DNA of 54,944 nucleotides from an uncultured Lachnospiraceae bacterium (GCA_947628705.1 CANRAZ010000008.1:1-54944), one strand, 5' to 3'. Numbered from the stretch's first letter, positions 1 through 9,521 are shown. Notes: a model not told the origin generated them from the letters alone. Program-made: numbers and translations.

Positions 1-3000
1 GATTGAAATCCATTATATAGATTTAATTATTTTTGTGCCTTATAATCGCTCCCTTTGCGGGGAGCGTGGATTGAAATTCGGAGACGAAAAACGCTGCCCC
101 GAATGCCGTGCAATCGCTCCCTTTGCGGGGAGCGTGGATTGAAATCTTTCTCCACGGTCCGCGCCTCCTTTCCTGCAAATAATCGCTCCCTTTGCGGGGA
201 GCGTGGATTGAAATCGGGCAATCGTCGCCACGGTCAAAAAGAATTTTAATCGCTCCCTTTGCGGGGAGCGTGGATTGAAATAACTTTCTTGTGACTTTGT
301 ATTGACAAAGAAAAATCGCTCCCTTTGCGGGGAGCGTGGATTGAAATAGCCTGCCATTGTTGCTAAATTTGGAGGTAAAATAATCGCTCCCTTTGCGGGG
401 AGCGTGGATTGAAATAAAAATTAGAAGGAGTGAAAACATGGACAAACGAATCGCTCCCTTTGCGGGGAGCGTGGATTGAAATGCCAATTTAACGGGTATT
501 AACAGATATACCCTGATCGCTCCCTTTGCGGGGAGCGTGGATTGAAATTCTTGTTAATATTATAGTATCACATTATAATGAGATCGCTCCCTTTGCGGGG
601 AGCGTGGATTGAAATTTGCAATTTTTTGATGACGTCAAAGCGTTTAGAATCGCTCCCTTTGCGGGGAGCGTGGATTGAAATTAAATATTTTTGGAGTGAA
701 ATACAAGAACCAAAGATCGCTCCCTTTGCGGGGAGCGTGGATTGAAATATCATACACATATAAATATAATAATCACATACAATCGCTCCCTTTGCGGGGA
801 GCGTGGATTGAAATACGTTCCCGGCTGATTGCTGCAACCGCTGGGGCGTATCGCTCCCTTTGCGGGGAGCGTGGATTGAAATTCAAAAGGCTGTCTGAGC
901 AGACAGTTTTTTCCGATCGCTCCCTTTGCGGGGAGCGTGGATTGAAATTTCCAAGCTCACATGCGAAATCTTTTAAAGATAATCGCTCCCTTTGCGGGGA
1001 GCGTGGATTGAAATATAACTAGGTGATATACTATAATTGTCAAGAGGAATCGCTCCCTTTGCGGGGAGCGTGGATTGAAATGCGAAAATCAGGACAGAAA
1101 AAGAAAATAGATGCTAATCGCTCCCTTTGCGGGGAGCGTGGATTGAAATAATCAATAATGCCGAGCTTGGTTTTAATCTCGCCATCGCTCCCTTTGCGGG
1201 GAGCGTGGATTGAAATTACGACAATTACCGATACGCCAATGGGCGTTTTGCATCGCTCCCTTTGCGGGGAGCGTGGATTGAAATATTTTTTGCCTCTATA
1301 ATACCAACATATTGTTTAATCGCTCCCTTTGCGGGGAGCGTGGATTGAAATTGCTACGGCGCGCTCAACTCTCGCGCGGATTTCCATCGCTCCCTTTGCG
1401 GGGAGCGTGGATTGAAATACAATAGGGATTATAATTAACTTATGAGATATTAATCGCTCCCTTTGCGGGGAGCGTGGATTGAAATGCCTGCAAACTGCTT
1501 ATATCCATTGATATATACCATCGCTCCCTTTGCGGGGAGCGTGGATTGAAATACCGGATCGCTTACGACTGTATTGGATGGAGGTAAATCGCTCCCTTTG
1601 CGGGGAGCGTGGATTGAAATCAAACTGAATTTTTTTGTATCCCCCGGGTATCCGATCGCTCCCTTTGCGGGGAGCGTGGATTGAAATACCAACATAACCA
1701 TATCTCCAGCGGGGATATAATCATCGCTCCCTTTGCGGGGAGCGTGGATTGAAATAAATTCCTAGCCCCCAGGGATAAGGGGAGAAAGTAATCGCTCCCT
1801 TTGCGGGGAGCGTGGATTGAAATCTTTTTTGCGTATGCCATAAAATCACCGCCTTTCATCGCTCCCTTTGCGGGGAGCGTGGATTGAAATACGCTGGAAG
1901 AATTGAGAACAATCCGTGGTATGGCATCGCTCCCTTTGCGGGGAGCGTGGATTGAAATAGAGAAATACAAGAACTATATGCACGACTTAAAAATCGCTCC
2001 CTTTGCGGGGAGCGTGGATTGAAATTTATCTACTAATAGTATACTATACAATTAGAAGCATCGCTCCCTTTGCGGGGAGCGTGGATTGAAATACCTGCCA
2101 AGCTGTAAGTCCAGTTGATTTGCAGTATCGCTCCCTTTGCGGGGAGCGTGGATTGAAATTATATATTCAAGCTCCGGTGTACCTGCCATATCATCGCTCC
2201 CTTTGCGGGGAGCGTGGATTGAAATTCAGGACCTGAGATAGAAGTACAGAGGATATATAATCGCTCCCTTTGCGGGGAGCGTGGATTGAAATTTTTTACT
2301 CCTGTCGTTTGGCTTAATTTTGATACCATCGCTCCCTTTGCGGGGAGCGTGGATTGAAATTCGGAAAAGATAGTAGTCTGTTTGTGTCATGGTTATCGCT
2401 CCCTTTGCGGGGAGCGTGGATTGAAATTGTCCTTTCTGGAAGGCGCTCAGATCTGCAAAGATCGCTCCCTTTGCGGGGAGCGTGGATTGAAATACAACAC
2501 AGTCGTTGCAATCACTCGGGCATTGCATCGCTCCCTTTGCGGGGAGCGTGGATTGAAATAGTACCGTCGTAAAGCAGATTTCCCTTAATCTGCATCGCTC
2601 CCTTTGCGGGGAGCGTGGATTGAAATATACTTAACTGGTTACTACGGCAGAGCGGTTACAAATCGCTCCCTTTGCGGGGAGCGTGGATTGAAATGTTTAT
2701 CGGTTACAGAGGTTTGTTTGCGTTTCGGCATCGCTCCCTTTGCGGGGAGCGTGGATTGAAATCATAATCACCCACTTACCAGTAACTACCGTAGCACATC
2801 GCTCCCTTTGCGGGGAGCGTGGATTGAAATGAAATGCTCAACTGGTGCAAAAAACACGGTGACAATCGCTCCCTTTGCGGGGAGCGTGGATTGAAATTGA
2901 GAATACAGCACATAATTAATGTCGTGGTCGTATCGCTCCCTTTGCGGGGAGCGTGGATTGAAATTATATCGTCCCCGCGGACCGGTCCGCACAGCAGATC

Positions 3001-3366
3001 GCTCCCTTTGCGGGGAGCGTGGATTGAAATTGTAGGTGATGTGGTTGGCGGTGGCGCCGACCCTTATCGCTCCCTTTGCGGGGAGCGTGGATTGAAATGG
3101 AAGAATATAAAAAGTACCTTAAATGCTGTTCGATCGCTCCCTTTGCGGGGAGCGTGGATTGAAATTTCGGCGGAGCATATAAGCTATGATCTAAACGGCA
3201 TCGCTCCCTTTGCGGGGAGCGTGGATTGAAATAAACGAAACATGATTGGCATAAGAGGTCTTGTAAATCGCTCCCTTTGCGGGGAGCGTGGATTGAAATA
3301 CCCTTTTGAATTAACAAGGTTCTTAGACCCTAAATTGCTCCCTTGATAGGTAGTACGAATTAAACT
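1..3366 (+). CRISPR. CRISPR array, type I-C-like repeats, 50 spacers
   Basis: The repeat is 33 bp, starts ATCGCTCCCT and ends GTGGATTGAAAT. Intact copies begin at 45, 113, 182, 249 and so on every 66-69 bp to 3267, which makes 49 copies that look identical by eye. The window opens inside another copy (1-9), and a decayed one closes the array (3334-3366). The 50 spacers are 33-36 bp and all differ. The stem CGCTCCC/GGGAGCG and the ATTGAAAT end are typical of subtype I-C, in which the last bases become the 5' handle of the crRNA. That orientation, and decay only at the right end, place the leader and newest spacers at or beyond the left edge. No cas operon is visible here; it is probably upstream. 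Subtype is inferred from the repeat alone. Confidence 0.98.
3334..3366 (+). repeat. Decayed terminal CRISPR repeat
   Basis: This 33-nt stretch begins ATTGCTCCCTT and ends AATTAAACT. It lines up without gaps to the array repeat, with changes mostly in the right stem arm and the handle. It sits at the correct distance after the last spacer (3300-3333). Decay of the leader-distal repeat is common and supports reading the array left to right. It could no longer form the normal stem. Confidence 0.85.
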
Positions 3367-3446
3367 TTAATGTGGTGAACATTTTATTATTGATGAAATT
3401 GCATGTTCTCCCTGTAGTTTTATATTTTATCATTTGTTTTTGATAG

Positions 3447-3475
3447 CGATGATTACCATTTTTGGGTAATCATCG
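3447..3475. other. Perfect 11-bp hairpin in intergenic region
   Basis: The arms CGATGATTACC (3447-3457) and GGTAATCATCG (3465-3475) are exact reverse complements around a 7-base loop. No T tract follows directly, so it is not a standard terminator. It could be a protein-binding inverted repeat or part of an array trailer transcript. Confidence 0.6.
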
Positions 3476-3828
3476 TGTATAATCGTTATGGAGCCAAAGC
3501 ATAAAGTAAGCACAGGGAGTGGATCTGTATATTGTAATGAGAAAGATGATTAGAGCAGGTGTTGTGTTTTTTTAATATTGTTGAAATAACAATGAATCTA
3601 TTACAATTTACAAAAGATAGACCTGCTGGTTTTCGTATGTTTTTAAAGTAATATTATGATTATTAGTATGGTAAATTTGGGTATAGACGGAATCCAATAT
3701 CTTGTGTTATACTTTTAGCCGTACTGATAAAACAGAGGCATTGTCTTTGTCTTTTAGAGTGTTCAGCAGGACGCAAGTTTATATGCCCGTAGGACTAAGG
3801 AAAAATGTGCCTCAAATGGGCATAAATG

Positions 3829-3861
3829 TCGCATCATTTTGCAATGAGCGTGGATTGAAAT
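3829..3861 (+). repeat. Isolated CRISPR repeat relic
   Basis: The last 16 bases (GAGCGTGGATTGAAAT) match the array repeat exactly, and the left half is strongly decayed. It lies about 460 bp past the end of the array with no partner repeat. It suggests that the array once extended further right or that a repeat-spacer block was lost. Confidence 0.8.
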
Positions 3862-3889
3862 AAAAATGGGGATATGTTGGACATGTCCT

Positions 3890-3923
3890 AAAAAAGCGCT
3901 CCCCTTTGTGGGAGCGCTTTTTT
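3890..3923. terminator. Bidirectional intrinsic terminator resembling the CRISPR repeat stem
   Basis: An A6 tract (3890-3895) is followed by stem GCGCTCCC (3896-3903), loop CTTTGT, stem GGGAGCGC (3910-3917) and T6 (3918-3923). It can stop transcripts leaving the array on the plus strand and the DUF1508 gene on the minus strand. The core CGCTCCC...GGAGCG is nearly the repeat's own stem. Confidence 0.85.
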
Positions 3924-3976
3924 ATAAAATTATGAGTAATTTAGCCCCTTCCTGACGGTTTCAGCCGTCGGCTGCG

Positions 3977-4345
3977 TTATTCCTCAACAACCTTTGCTTC
4001 CGCTGCATTTTTCTTAACGGATTCGATGCCGTTTATGCAGCTTTTAAGAGCCTTGTAACCTTCGCTGGTAGCGATAATCTGTCCGTTTGACGCTTTAAGG
4101 CGGAAGCGGAACTCGCCTGCTTTGTCATTATAGATTTCAAATTTAGGATTTTTTTCTGCTTTACAGTCCTTTTCGGTTTGATTCTCAACCGCAGCAACAG
4201 GCGCACACTTTTGAACGCTTGCTACTCCCTTTTTACAGGAAACGGCGCTCTTATAAACCTGAGAGCTGGCGATAATCTCTCCGTTGTTTGCCTTTAAGTC
4301 AAACTTAACCCCAGTGTTAGTCTTTTTGATAACAAATTTGCCCAT
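3977..4345 (-). CDS. DUF1508 (YegP-family) protein, two repeats
   Basis: The protein has 122 aa with two copies of the roughly 50-residue YegP/UPF0339 unit, about residues 1-50 and 68-115. Each carries the family's NGxIIAxSxxYK pattern (NGEIIASSQVYK and NGQIIATSEGYK), followed by a Lys-rich stretch ending in a conserved I/V-E/Q-S/K-V-K segment. A linker rich in Ala, Lys and Glu joins them. Tandem pairs are usual for this family, whose biochemical role is unknown. There is no signal peptide. The start has an AGGAGG site 6 bases upstream. It is transcribed alone towards the terminator at 3890-3923. Confidence 0.9.
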   Translation of the reverse strand: MGKFVIKKTNTGVKFDLKANNGEIIASSQVYKSAVSCKKGVASVQKCAPVAAVENQTEKDCKAEKNPKFEIYNDKAGEFRFRLKASNGQIIATSEGYKALKSCINGIESVKKNAAEAKVVEE

Positions 4346-4550
4346 GGTATACCTCCTGTTTGCAATTTATCTTGCAATATTGTTTTGTAATTCCAATTAT
4401 AAATCCTGCTATAGCAAAATTCAATCAGGAATTGACAAAATTTGTCACAGGTTCCCAATATATTTTCCGGGGCATAGGACAGGCAGCGCTGACAAAAGTA
4501 TTTTTGCCGGCTAAAGTCCTGTTCCGAGGTGCTTCTTCTTTTAACGGCGC

Positions 4551-5825
4551 CTACTGATATTCTGCGATCTGACTGACTCCGACATAGAGCTGGCTGATTT
4601 TGTACCATGTTGAGAAATCGACTATGCCTGTCACCGGCAAGTCGAATATGTCCTGAAAAACCCTTACGCTTTCAGCCGTATTCTGCCCGTAGACTCCGTC
4701 AACCGCAAGCTTGGGTATTCTCGGATATGCGGTTGAAATCTCGTTAAGCTGCTGTTGGATTGTCCTTACATCGCTGCCTGTTGAGCCGACCGTCAGCTCG
4801 CTTCCCGGATAAGAGGATGGGACGCCTGAAATCAGCTCTGAGGTGTTTATGTAGATGGAGTCTCCGTAATAGTATCTTAGGATTTGTGCGGCGGAATAGC
4901 CTTGATCGGCAAGATTTTTTGAACCCCACTGACTCATAAGGTTAGGGCAGGTTACGTTTCTTCCGTCGCAGTACTGCGTGAGTATCGGCTGTTTAACGCC
5001 GGGTCTTGAAAGGTAGTTGTTAAAAATGTCTTCAACGCAGCGGTCTATCGTGTCAAAGATGTTTCTTTCGGGAATCCACTTGTGGTCATATGCCGTGGAG
5101 GAGGTTATTGTAAAATCATAGCCCTTGTTTCTGTACCATTCCGTGTAAACCCTGTTCAGGGTAAAGGACTGGATTGCGAGCACGTTTGCGTAAATTGCAG
5201 CCGTCGGCCATGTGGCGTAAATTTCCGAGCTTGCCACATTTTTGATATAGTCCTTATACTTTACCCAGTAATTGGTTGCGTTTGACCTTGGAGCGCCGTC
5301 ATGGACGATTATATATTCCGGAATAACCACAGCGTCTAAAACGACCTCGCCGCTCTCGGAGAGAGGCTTTATTTCGTCCTCGATTATTGACGGAGGATAG
5401 TCGCCGTAAAGCACGTTCGGGCCGATATTGAAGCTGACATAGCTGTCGGCGTCCTCCGGATTTTCAGGTGCAGGCGCAAGCACGAAATTCTGACGCGCGG
5501 TCACATCCGGAAGAATCTGAACTCCGTTTATTTCAACGGTTTCATAGCCCTCTCGGGTGATTCTGAGATTGACCGTCGCATAGGGTCTTTCGCTGCTGGG
5601 CTCCATAGAGTATTCCAGATCCGGAGTATCAAGCTCGATTGTACCTGTCCGTCCGTTTTCGTCTGTTCTCAGTACCTCTATTATATTTTCGGGAGCGTCA
5701 CTGTAGGCGATTTCGATAACCGCATTAGAAATCGGTCTGTTTCCGGCAAAGGAAATTGCCGATATACTGAGTCCGCCGACCGAAGTATTTTCGGCAGTAA
5801 GTTCAATTTCTGCGTCTTCTGGCAT
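4551..5825 (-). CDS. SpoIID-like protein with C-terminal peptidoglycan-binding domain
   Basis: The protein has 424 aa from the ATG at 5825, which has a GAGGG site 5 bases upstream; a TTG 12 bases further up has none. Residues about 10-120 look like a carboxypeptidase-regulatory/SpaA-type beta-sandwich repeat. About 170-335 resemble the SpoIID/amidase-enhancer fold, with VKYKDYIKNVASSE, AIQSFTLNR and a later SQWGS motif. About 350-415 are a PG_binding_1 domain with the GSTGSDVRTIQQQLN start and DGVYGQNT signature. This architecture is common in Clostridia and points to work on spore or vegetative peptidoglycan. I see no signal peptide or membrane segment, so the route to the wall is unclear. 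It is divergent from apt. Confidence 0.8.
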   Translation of the reverse strand: MPEDAEIELTAENTSVGGLSISAISFAGNRPISNAVIEIAYSDAPENIIEVLRTDENGRTGTIELDTPDLEYSMEPSSERPYATVNLRITREGYETVEINGVQILPDVTARQNFVLAPAPENPEDADSYVSFNIGPNVLYGDYPPSIIEDEIKPLSESGEVVLDAVVIPEYIIVHDGAPRSNATNYWVKYKDYIKNVASSEIYATWPTAAIYANVLAIQSFTLNRVYTEWYRNKGYDFTITSSTAYDHKWIPERNIFDTIDRCVEDIFNNYLSRPGVKQPILTQYCDGRNVTCPNLMSQWGSKNLADQGYSAAQILRYYYGDSIYINTSELISGVPSSYPGSELTVGSTGSDVRTIQQQLNEISTAYPRIPKLAVDGVYGQNTAESVRVFQDIFDLPVTGIVDFSTWYKISQLYVGVSQIAEYQ

Positions 5826-6018
5826 ATTAACCCTCAATATTTACTAATAAAACATATGAAAGTTTGAAATTCTTAGTACAAAAAAGATATTGTCAATCCA
5901 ACTCGTTTGTGGTAACATTTTATAATCTGGTTAGTATGGGTGAACTGTATATACACCGACGGATTTTACGTAAATTTTTGGCATATTCGCCGTAAACATA
6001 AATTTTGGAGGTATAGCA

Positions 6019-6543
6019 ATGAAGACCGTTGCAGATTATGTACTTACAATACCTGATTTTCCTGAAAAGGGAGTAATGTTTAGGGATGTTACAAGCGTTA
6101 TTCAGCATCCTGAGGGACTGAAGCTTGCAATTGACGGACTTTTGGAGCTTCTTGAAGGAGTCGATTTCGATGTTTTGGTGGGTGCGGAAAGCCGTGGATT
6201 TATATTCGGCTCTCCAATAGCCTATACTTTAAATAAATCCTTTGTGCTTGCCAGAAAGAAGGGAAAGCTGCCGAGGGAGACCGTAAGCGAAACCTACGAG
6301 CTTGAGTATGGCACGACTGAGATTGAGCTTCACAAGGATTCGGTTAAGCCGGGGCAGAAGGTCGTTATCATTGATGATTTGATTGCAACAGGAGGAACCG
6401 TTGAGGCGATTGCAAAGCTCGTGGAGAGGCTTGGCGGCGAGGTAGTAAAGATTATTTTCCTCATGGAGCTGGAGGGTCTCAAGGGAAGAGAAAGGCTTAA
6501 AAACTATTCTGTTGAAAGCGTAGTCAAGTATCCGGGAAAGTAA
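6019..6543 (+). CDS. apt: Adenine phosphoribosyltransferase
   Basis: The 174-aa protein makes AMP from adenine and PRPP in purine salvage in the cytosol. The PRPP-binding motif VVIIDDLIATGGT is at residues 115-127. The family opening (IPDFPEKGVMFRDVT, residues 11-25) and AESRGFIFG loop (56-64) are present, and length is normal. The start has a GGAGG site. It sits 18 bp before rel, an arrangement common in Firmicutes that pairs purine salvage with (p)ppGpp metabolism. Confidence 0.97.
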   Translation: MKTVADYVLTIPDFPEKGVMFRDVTSVIQHPEGLKLAIDGLLELLEGVDFDVLVGAESRGFIFGSPIAYTLNKSFVLARKKGKLPRETVSETYELEYGTTEIELHKDSVKPGQKVVIIDDLIATGGTVEAIAKLVERLGGEVVKIIFLMELEGLKGRERLKNYSVESVVKYPGK

Positions 6544-6561
6544 AACAGGGGGGATTTTGCG

Positions 6562-8853
6562 GTGGATTCGTACAAACATGAAGAGAGCATGGTAAGAAAA
6601 CCGCATGGCATAATCGGTTACATGCCTGAGTTCATGGAACCGGAAGACATGCTCAACCATCTTTTTGACGTTATTCATAAATATCATCCGTCTGCCGATG
6701 TGTCAAGAGTACAGCTTGCATACGGATTTGCGAAAAAATCTCACGGCGACCAGAAAAGGAAGTCAGGCGAGCCTTATATTATTCATCCTTTGGCGGTGGC
6801 GGTCATTTTGGCTGAACTGGAAATGGATAAGGAAACCATTATGGCAGGTCTGCTCCATGATGTGCTGGAGGACACCGGAGTTACTGACGAGGAGATGAAA
6901 AACACCTTTGGAGATGAGGTGCTTCTTCTGGTGGACGGCGTTACAAAGCTGACACAGCTGAAGTACAGCCATGACAAGGTGGAGGTTCAGGCAGAAAACC
7001 TAAGAAAGATGTTCCTTGCGATGGCAAAGGATATCAGGGTTATCATTATAAAGCTTGCCGACAGGCTCCACAATATGCGTACCCTCAAGTACCAGAAAGA
7101 GGAAAAGCAGATTGAGATTGCCAGAGAAACTCTGGAAATCTACTCCCCTATTGCGCAGAGGCTCGGCATAAGCACGATTAAAACGGAGCTTGACGATTTG
7201 GCTCTTAAGTATCTCCATCCTGATGTTTACAGGGATCTTGCGGAGCAGATAAACGCTACAAGGTTTGAGAGGGAAGCGTTTATATCCCGCGTCGTAAAGG
7301 AGGTAGAGGCTCAGCTTGAAAAATTCGGTATCGAGGCTGAGGTTTACGGCAGGGCAAAGCATTTCTTTTCGATATACCGTAAAATGGTTAATCAGAACAA
7401 GACTCTTGACCAGATTTACGATTTGTTTGCCGTAAGGATAATCGTTAATAACCAGATAGACTGTTACGCCGCGCTGGGTGCGATATCAGAGCTTTATAAG
7501 CCTGTTCCGGGCAGAATCAAGGACTATATCGCCATGCCGAAGCAAAATCTTTACCGTTCGCTTCATAACACCCTTATCGGGCCGGAGGGAACTCCGTTTG
7601 AAATTCAGATAAGAACCTATGAGATGCACAGGACGGCTGAATTCGGTATTGCGGCGCATTGGAAATATAAGGAAAATCAGGACGGCAAGAAGACCGATGA
7701 CAACGAGGAGGAGAAGCTTGCATGGCTCCGTGAAATTTTGGAGTGGCAGAAGGACTTTTCGGACAACAGGGAATTCCTTGGCCTTTTAAAAAGCGACTTA
7801 AACCTCTTCTCCGACAACATTTACGCATTTACTCCGTCGGGAGATGTGAAGGTGCTTCCGGCAGGCAGCAACCTTGTGGATTTTGCCTACAGCATACACA
7901 GCGCAGTCGGCAACCGTATGATAGGCGGCAAGGTAAACGGAAAGCTTGTTACGATTGATTATGAAATTAAGAACGGCGACCGTATTGAAATTCTTACTTC
8001 TCAGAACTCTAAGGGGCCGAGCCGAGACTGGCTGGCTTCGGTAAAAAGCTCTAAGGCTAAGAACAAAATAATGCAGTGGTTCAAGAACGTTTCGAGGGAC
8101 GAGGATATTGTCCACGGAAAGGAGCTTCTTCAGGCTTACTGCAAGACGAAGGGATATGTTCTTTCGGAGCTTCTTAAGCCTGAGTATATGAACATCTGTA
8201 CCGCGCGTTACGGCTTTGTGGATTGGGATTCGCTTCTTGCAAGCGTGGGACACGGCTCTCTCAAGGAAAGTCAGGTAATTGGGAAGCTTGCAGAGTGTAA
8301 GAGGAAGAACGAAAAGAATGCCGTCATAAGCAATGAATCCGTGCTGGCGACTTATTCTGAACAGGATCCTGCGAGGAAGGAAAGCAAGAATCAGGGCGCT
8401 ATCATCGTAAACGGCGCCGGTGATGTAGACGTTCATTTCGGAAAGTGCTGCGCTCCGATCCCGGGTGATGAAATCGTGGGCTTTGTGACCAGGGGCAGGG
8501 GCATATCCATTCACAGAACGGACTGCATCAACATCATAAACATGCCGGAAGTGGAGCGTAGCCGTCTTATCGAGGCGACATGGAACAAGGACGCCGCTGA
8601 AAAAGACGATGTAATCTACAATGCGGAAATCCGCATATATGCAGAAAACAAGCAGGGCGTGCTTTTTAACATTACGAAGGTGTTCTCTGAAAACATGGTA
8701 AACATCAGCAACATTACGACAAGGACGGCAAAAACGGGACTGTCGACGATTATCATTTCCTTTGAAATTAAAGGACTTAAGCAGCTTGAGCTTTGCATCA
8801 ACAAGCTGAGACAGGTTCCGAATGTCATTGATATTGAAAGGACGACGGGCTGA
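6562..8853 (+). CDS. rel: Bifunctional (p)ppGpp synthetase/hydrolase, RelA/SpoT family
   Basis: The 763-aa protein controls the stringent response. Its domains, in order, are an HD hydrolase (HD pair at residues 99-100, then KLADRLHNMRTL), a synthetase with RIKD and YRSLHNTLIGPEG, a TGS domain (NIYAFTPSGDV onwards), and zinc-finger/RIS and ACT domains at the C terminus. A complete HD motif and an RxKD rather than ExDD signature argue for a bifunctional enzyme. The start is GTG, preceded by a G-rich ribosome site. It is 18 bp after apt and 5 bp before the MBL-fold gene, so it is probably cotranscribed with both. Confidence 0.96.
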   Translation: MDSYKHEESMVRKPHGIIGYMPEFMEPEDMLNHLFDVIHKYHPSADVSRVQLAYGFAKKSHGDQKRKSGEPYIIHPLAVAVILAELEMDKETIMAGLLHDVLEDTGVTDEEMKNTFGDEVLLLVDGVTKLTQLKYSHDKVEVQAENLRKMFLAMAKDIRVIIIKLADRLHNMRTLKYQKEEKQIEIARETLEIYSPIAQRLGISTIKTELDDLALKYLHPDVYRDLAEQINATRFEREAFISRVVKEVEAQLEKFGIEAEVYGRAKHFFSIYRKMVNQNKTLDQIYDLFAVRIIVNNQIDCYAALGAISELYKPVPGRIKDYIAMPKQNLYRSLHNTLIGPEGTPFEIQIRTYEMHRTAEFGIAAHWKYKENQDGKKTDDNEEEKLAWLREILEWQKDFSDNREFLGLLKSDLNLFSDNIYAFTPSGDVKVLPAGSNLVDFAYSIHSAVGNRMIGGKVNGKLVTIDYEIKNGDRIEILTSQNSKGPSRDWLASVKSSKAKNKIMQWFKNVSRDEDIVHGKELLQAYCKTKGYVLSELLKPEYMNICTARYGFVDWDSLLASVGHGSLKESQVIGKLAECKRKNEKNAVISNESVLATYSEQDPARKESKNQGAIIVNGAGDVDVHFGKCCAPIPGDEIVGFVTRGRGISIHRTDCINIINMPEVERSRLIEATWNKDAAEKDDVIYNAEIRIYAENKQGVLFNITKVFSENMVNISNITTRTAKTGLSTIIISFEIKGLKQLELCINKLRQVPNVIDIERTTG

Positions 8854-8858
8854 CGGAT

Positions 8859-9521
8859 ATGGGCTATTTTTTGAAAACTCTGACGCTTGGGGATATGTAT
8901 ACGAACTGCGGACTTATCGGAAATCCGGAAACAAAAGAGATGGTCATTATTGACCCCGGAACAGATGCTCCGCAGATTAAGCAGGAGGTTCGCAAATCGG
9001 GCTACACGCCGGTTGCAATACTTCTTACCCACGGACACTTTGACCATATCAGCGCGGCAAACGAGATAAGACGTTTTTACAACATTAAGATATATGCAGG
9101 CGAGGACGAAACAGAGATTCTTGCCGACCCTGAAATGAATTTGAGTTCGCAGTTCTGGACGCGCTGCGAGCTTGTTCCTGACGTGAACGTAAGGGACGGC
9201 GAGCTGCTTGAGCTTGGAGGAATGTATATTACAGTGATCGCCACTCCCGGCCATACCAAGGGCGGCGTTTCTTTCTTTTTCCCTGTCTGGCAGATTTTGT
9301 TTTCGGGAGACACTCTTTTTATGGAATCCGTCGGACGGACCGATTTCCCGACCGGCAATCCGAAGGTGCTTATCGAATCCATAATAGACAAGATTTTCAT
9401 TCTTCCGGACGAAACGACGGTTATTCCGGGACACGGACCGGGAACAAGTCTTGCTTATGAAAGAAAAAACAATCCTTACTTCTGCTATGATTTAAGCCAT
9501 AAGGCAAAGGAAGAAAAGTGA
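8859..9521 (+). CDS. MBL-fold metallohydrolase (glyoxalase II-like)
   Basis: The 220-aa protein is a stand-alone metallo-beta-lactamase fold of the YcbL/GloB-like group. The metal site is visible: THGHFDH, then ATPGHTKGG, FSGDTLF and a final GHGPGT. The exact substrate is unknown; thioester or phosphoester hydrolysis is typical of the family. It lies tightly between rel and hemZ, which is the usual Firmicute context. Its stop codon overlaps the start of the next gene. Confidence 0.92.
   Translation: MGYFLKTLTLGDMYTNCGLIGNPETKEMVIIDPGTDAPQIKQEVRKSGYTPVAILLTHGHFDHISAANEIRRFYNIKIYAGEDETEILADPEMNLSSQFWTRCELVPDVNVRDGELLELGGMYITVIATPGHTKGGVSFFFPVWQILFSGDTLFMESVGRTDFPTGNPKVLIESIIDKIFILPDETTVIPGHGPGTSLAYERKNNPYFCYDLSHKAKEEK

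Larger units (their letters stand above)
3367..3889. other. Intergenic stretch after the CRISPR array
   Basis: This AT-rich region of about 520 bp has no convincing gene in any frame. It holds a perfect hairpin at 3447-3475 and a CRISPR repeat relic at 3829-3861. Short inverted matches (ATGCCC near 3783, GGGCAT near 3817) suggest some RNA structure. I do not recognise a known RNA family here. Confidence 0.6.

Noticed and set aside
23-3317. Many open frames of 60-131 codons on both strands across the first 3.3 kb
   Set aside because: They are translations of the CRISPR repeat in different frames, recognisable by repeated peptides such as SLPLRGAWIEI, ISIHAPRKGSD and FQSTLPAKGAI.
5890-5926. 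Promoter for apt with TTGTCA and TATAAT
   Set aside because: The two boxes are 25 bp apart; the TATAAT may be real but I see no matching -35.
7798-8514. 238-codon minus-strand frame inside rel
   Set aside because: Antisense to the TGS/C-terminal part of rel; no domain seen.
8616-9434. 272-codon minus-strand frame over the end of rel and the MBL gene
   Set aside because: It lies opposite two well-supported genes, has no recognisable domain and no ribosome site; a shadow frame.
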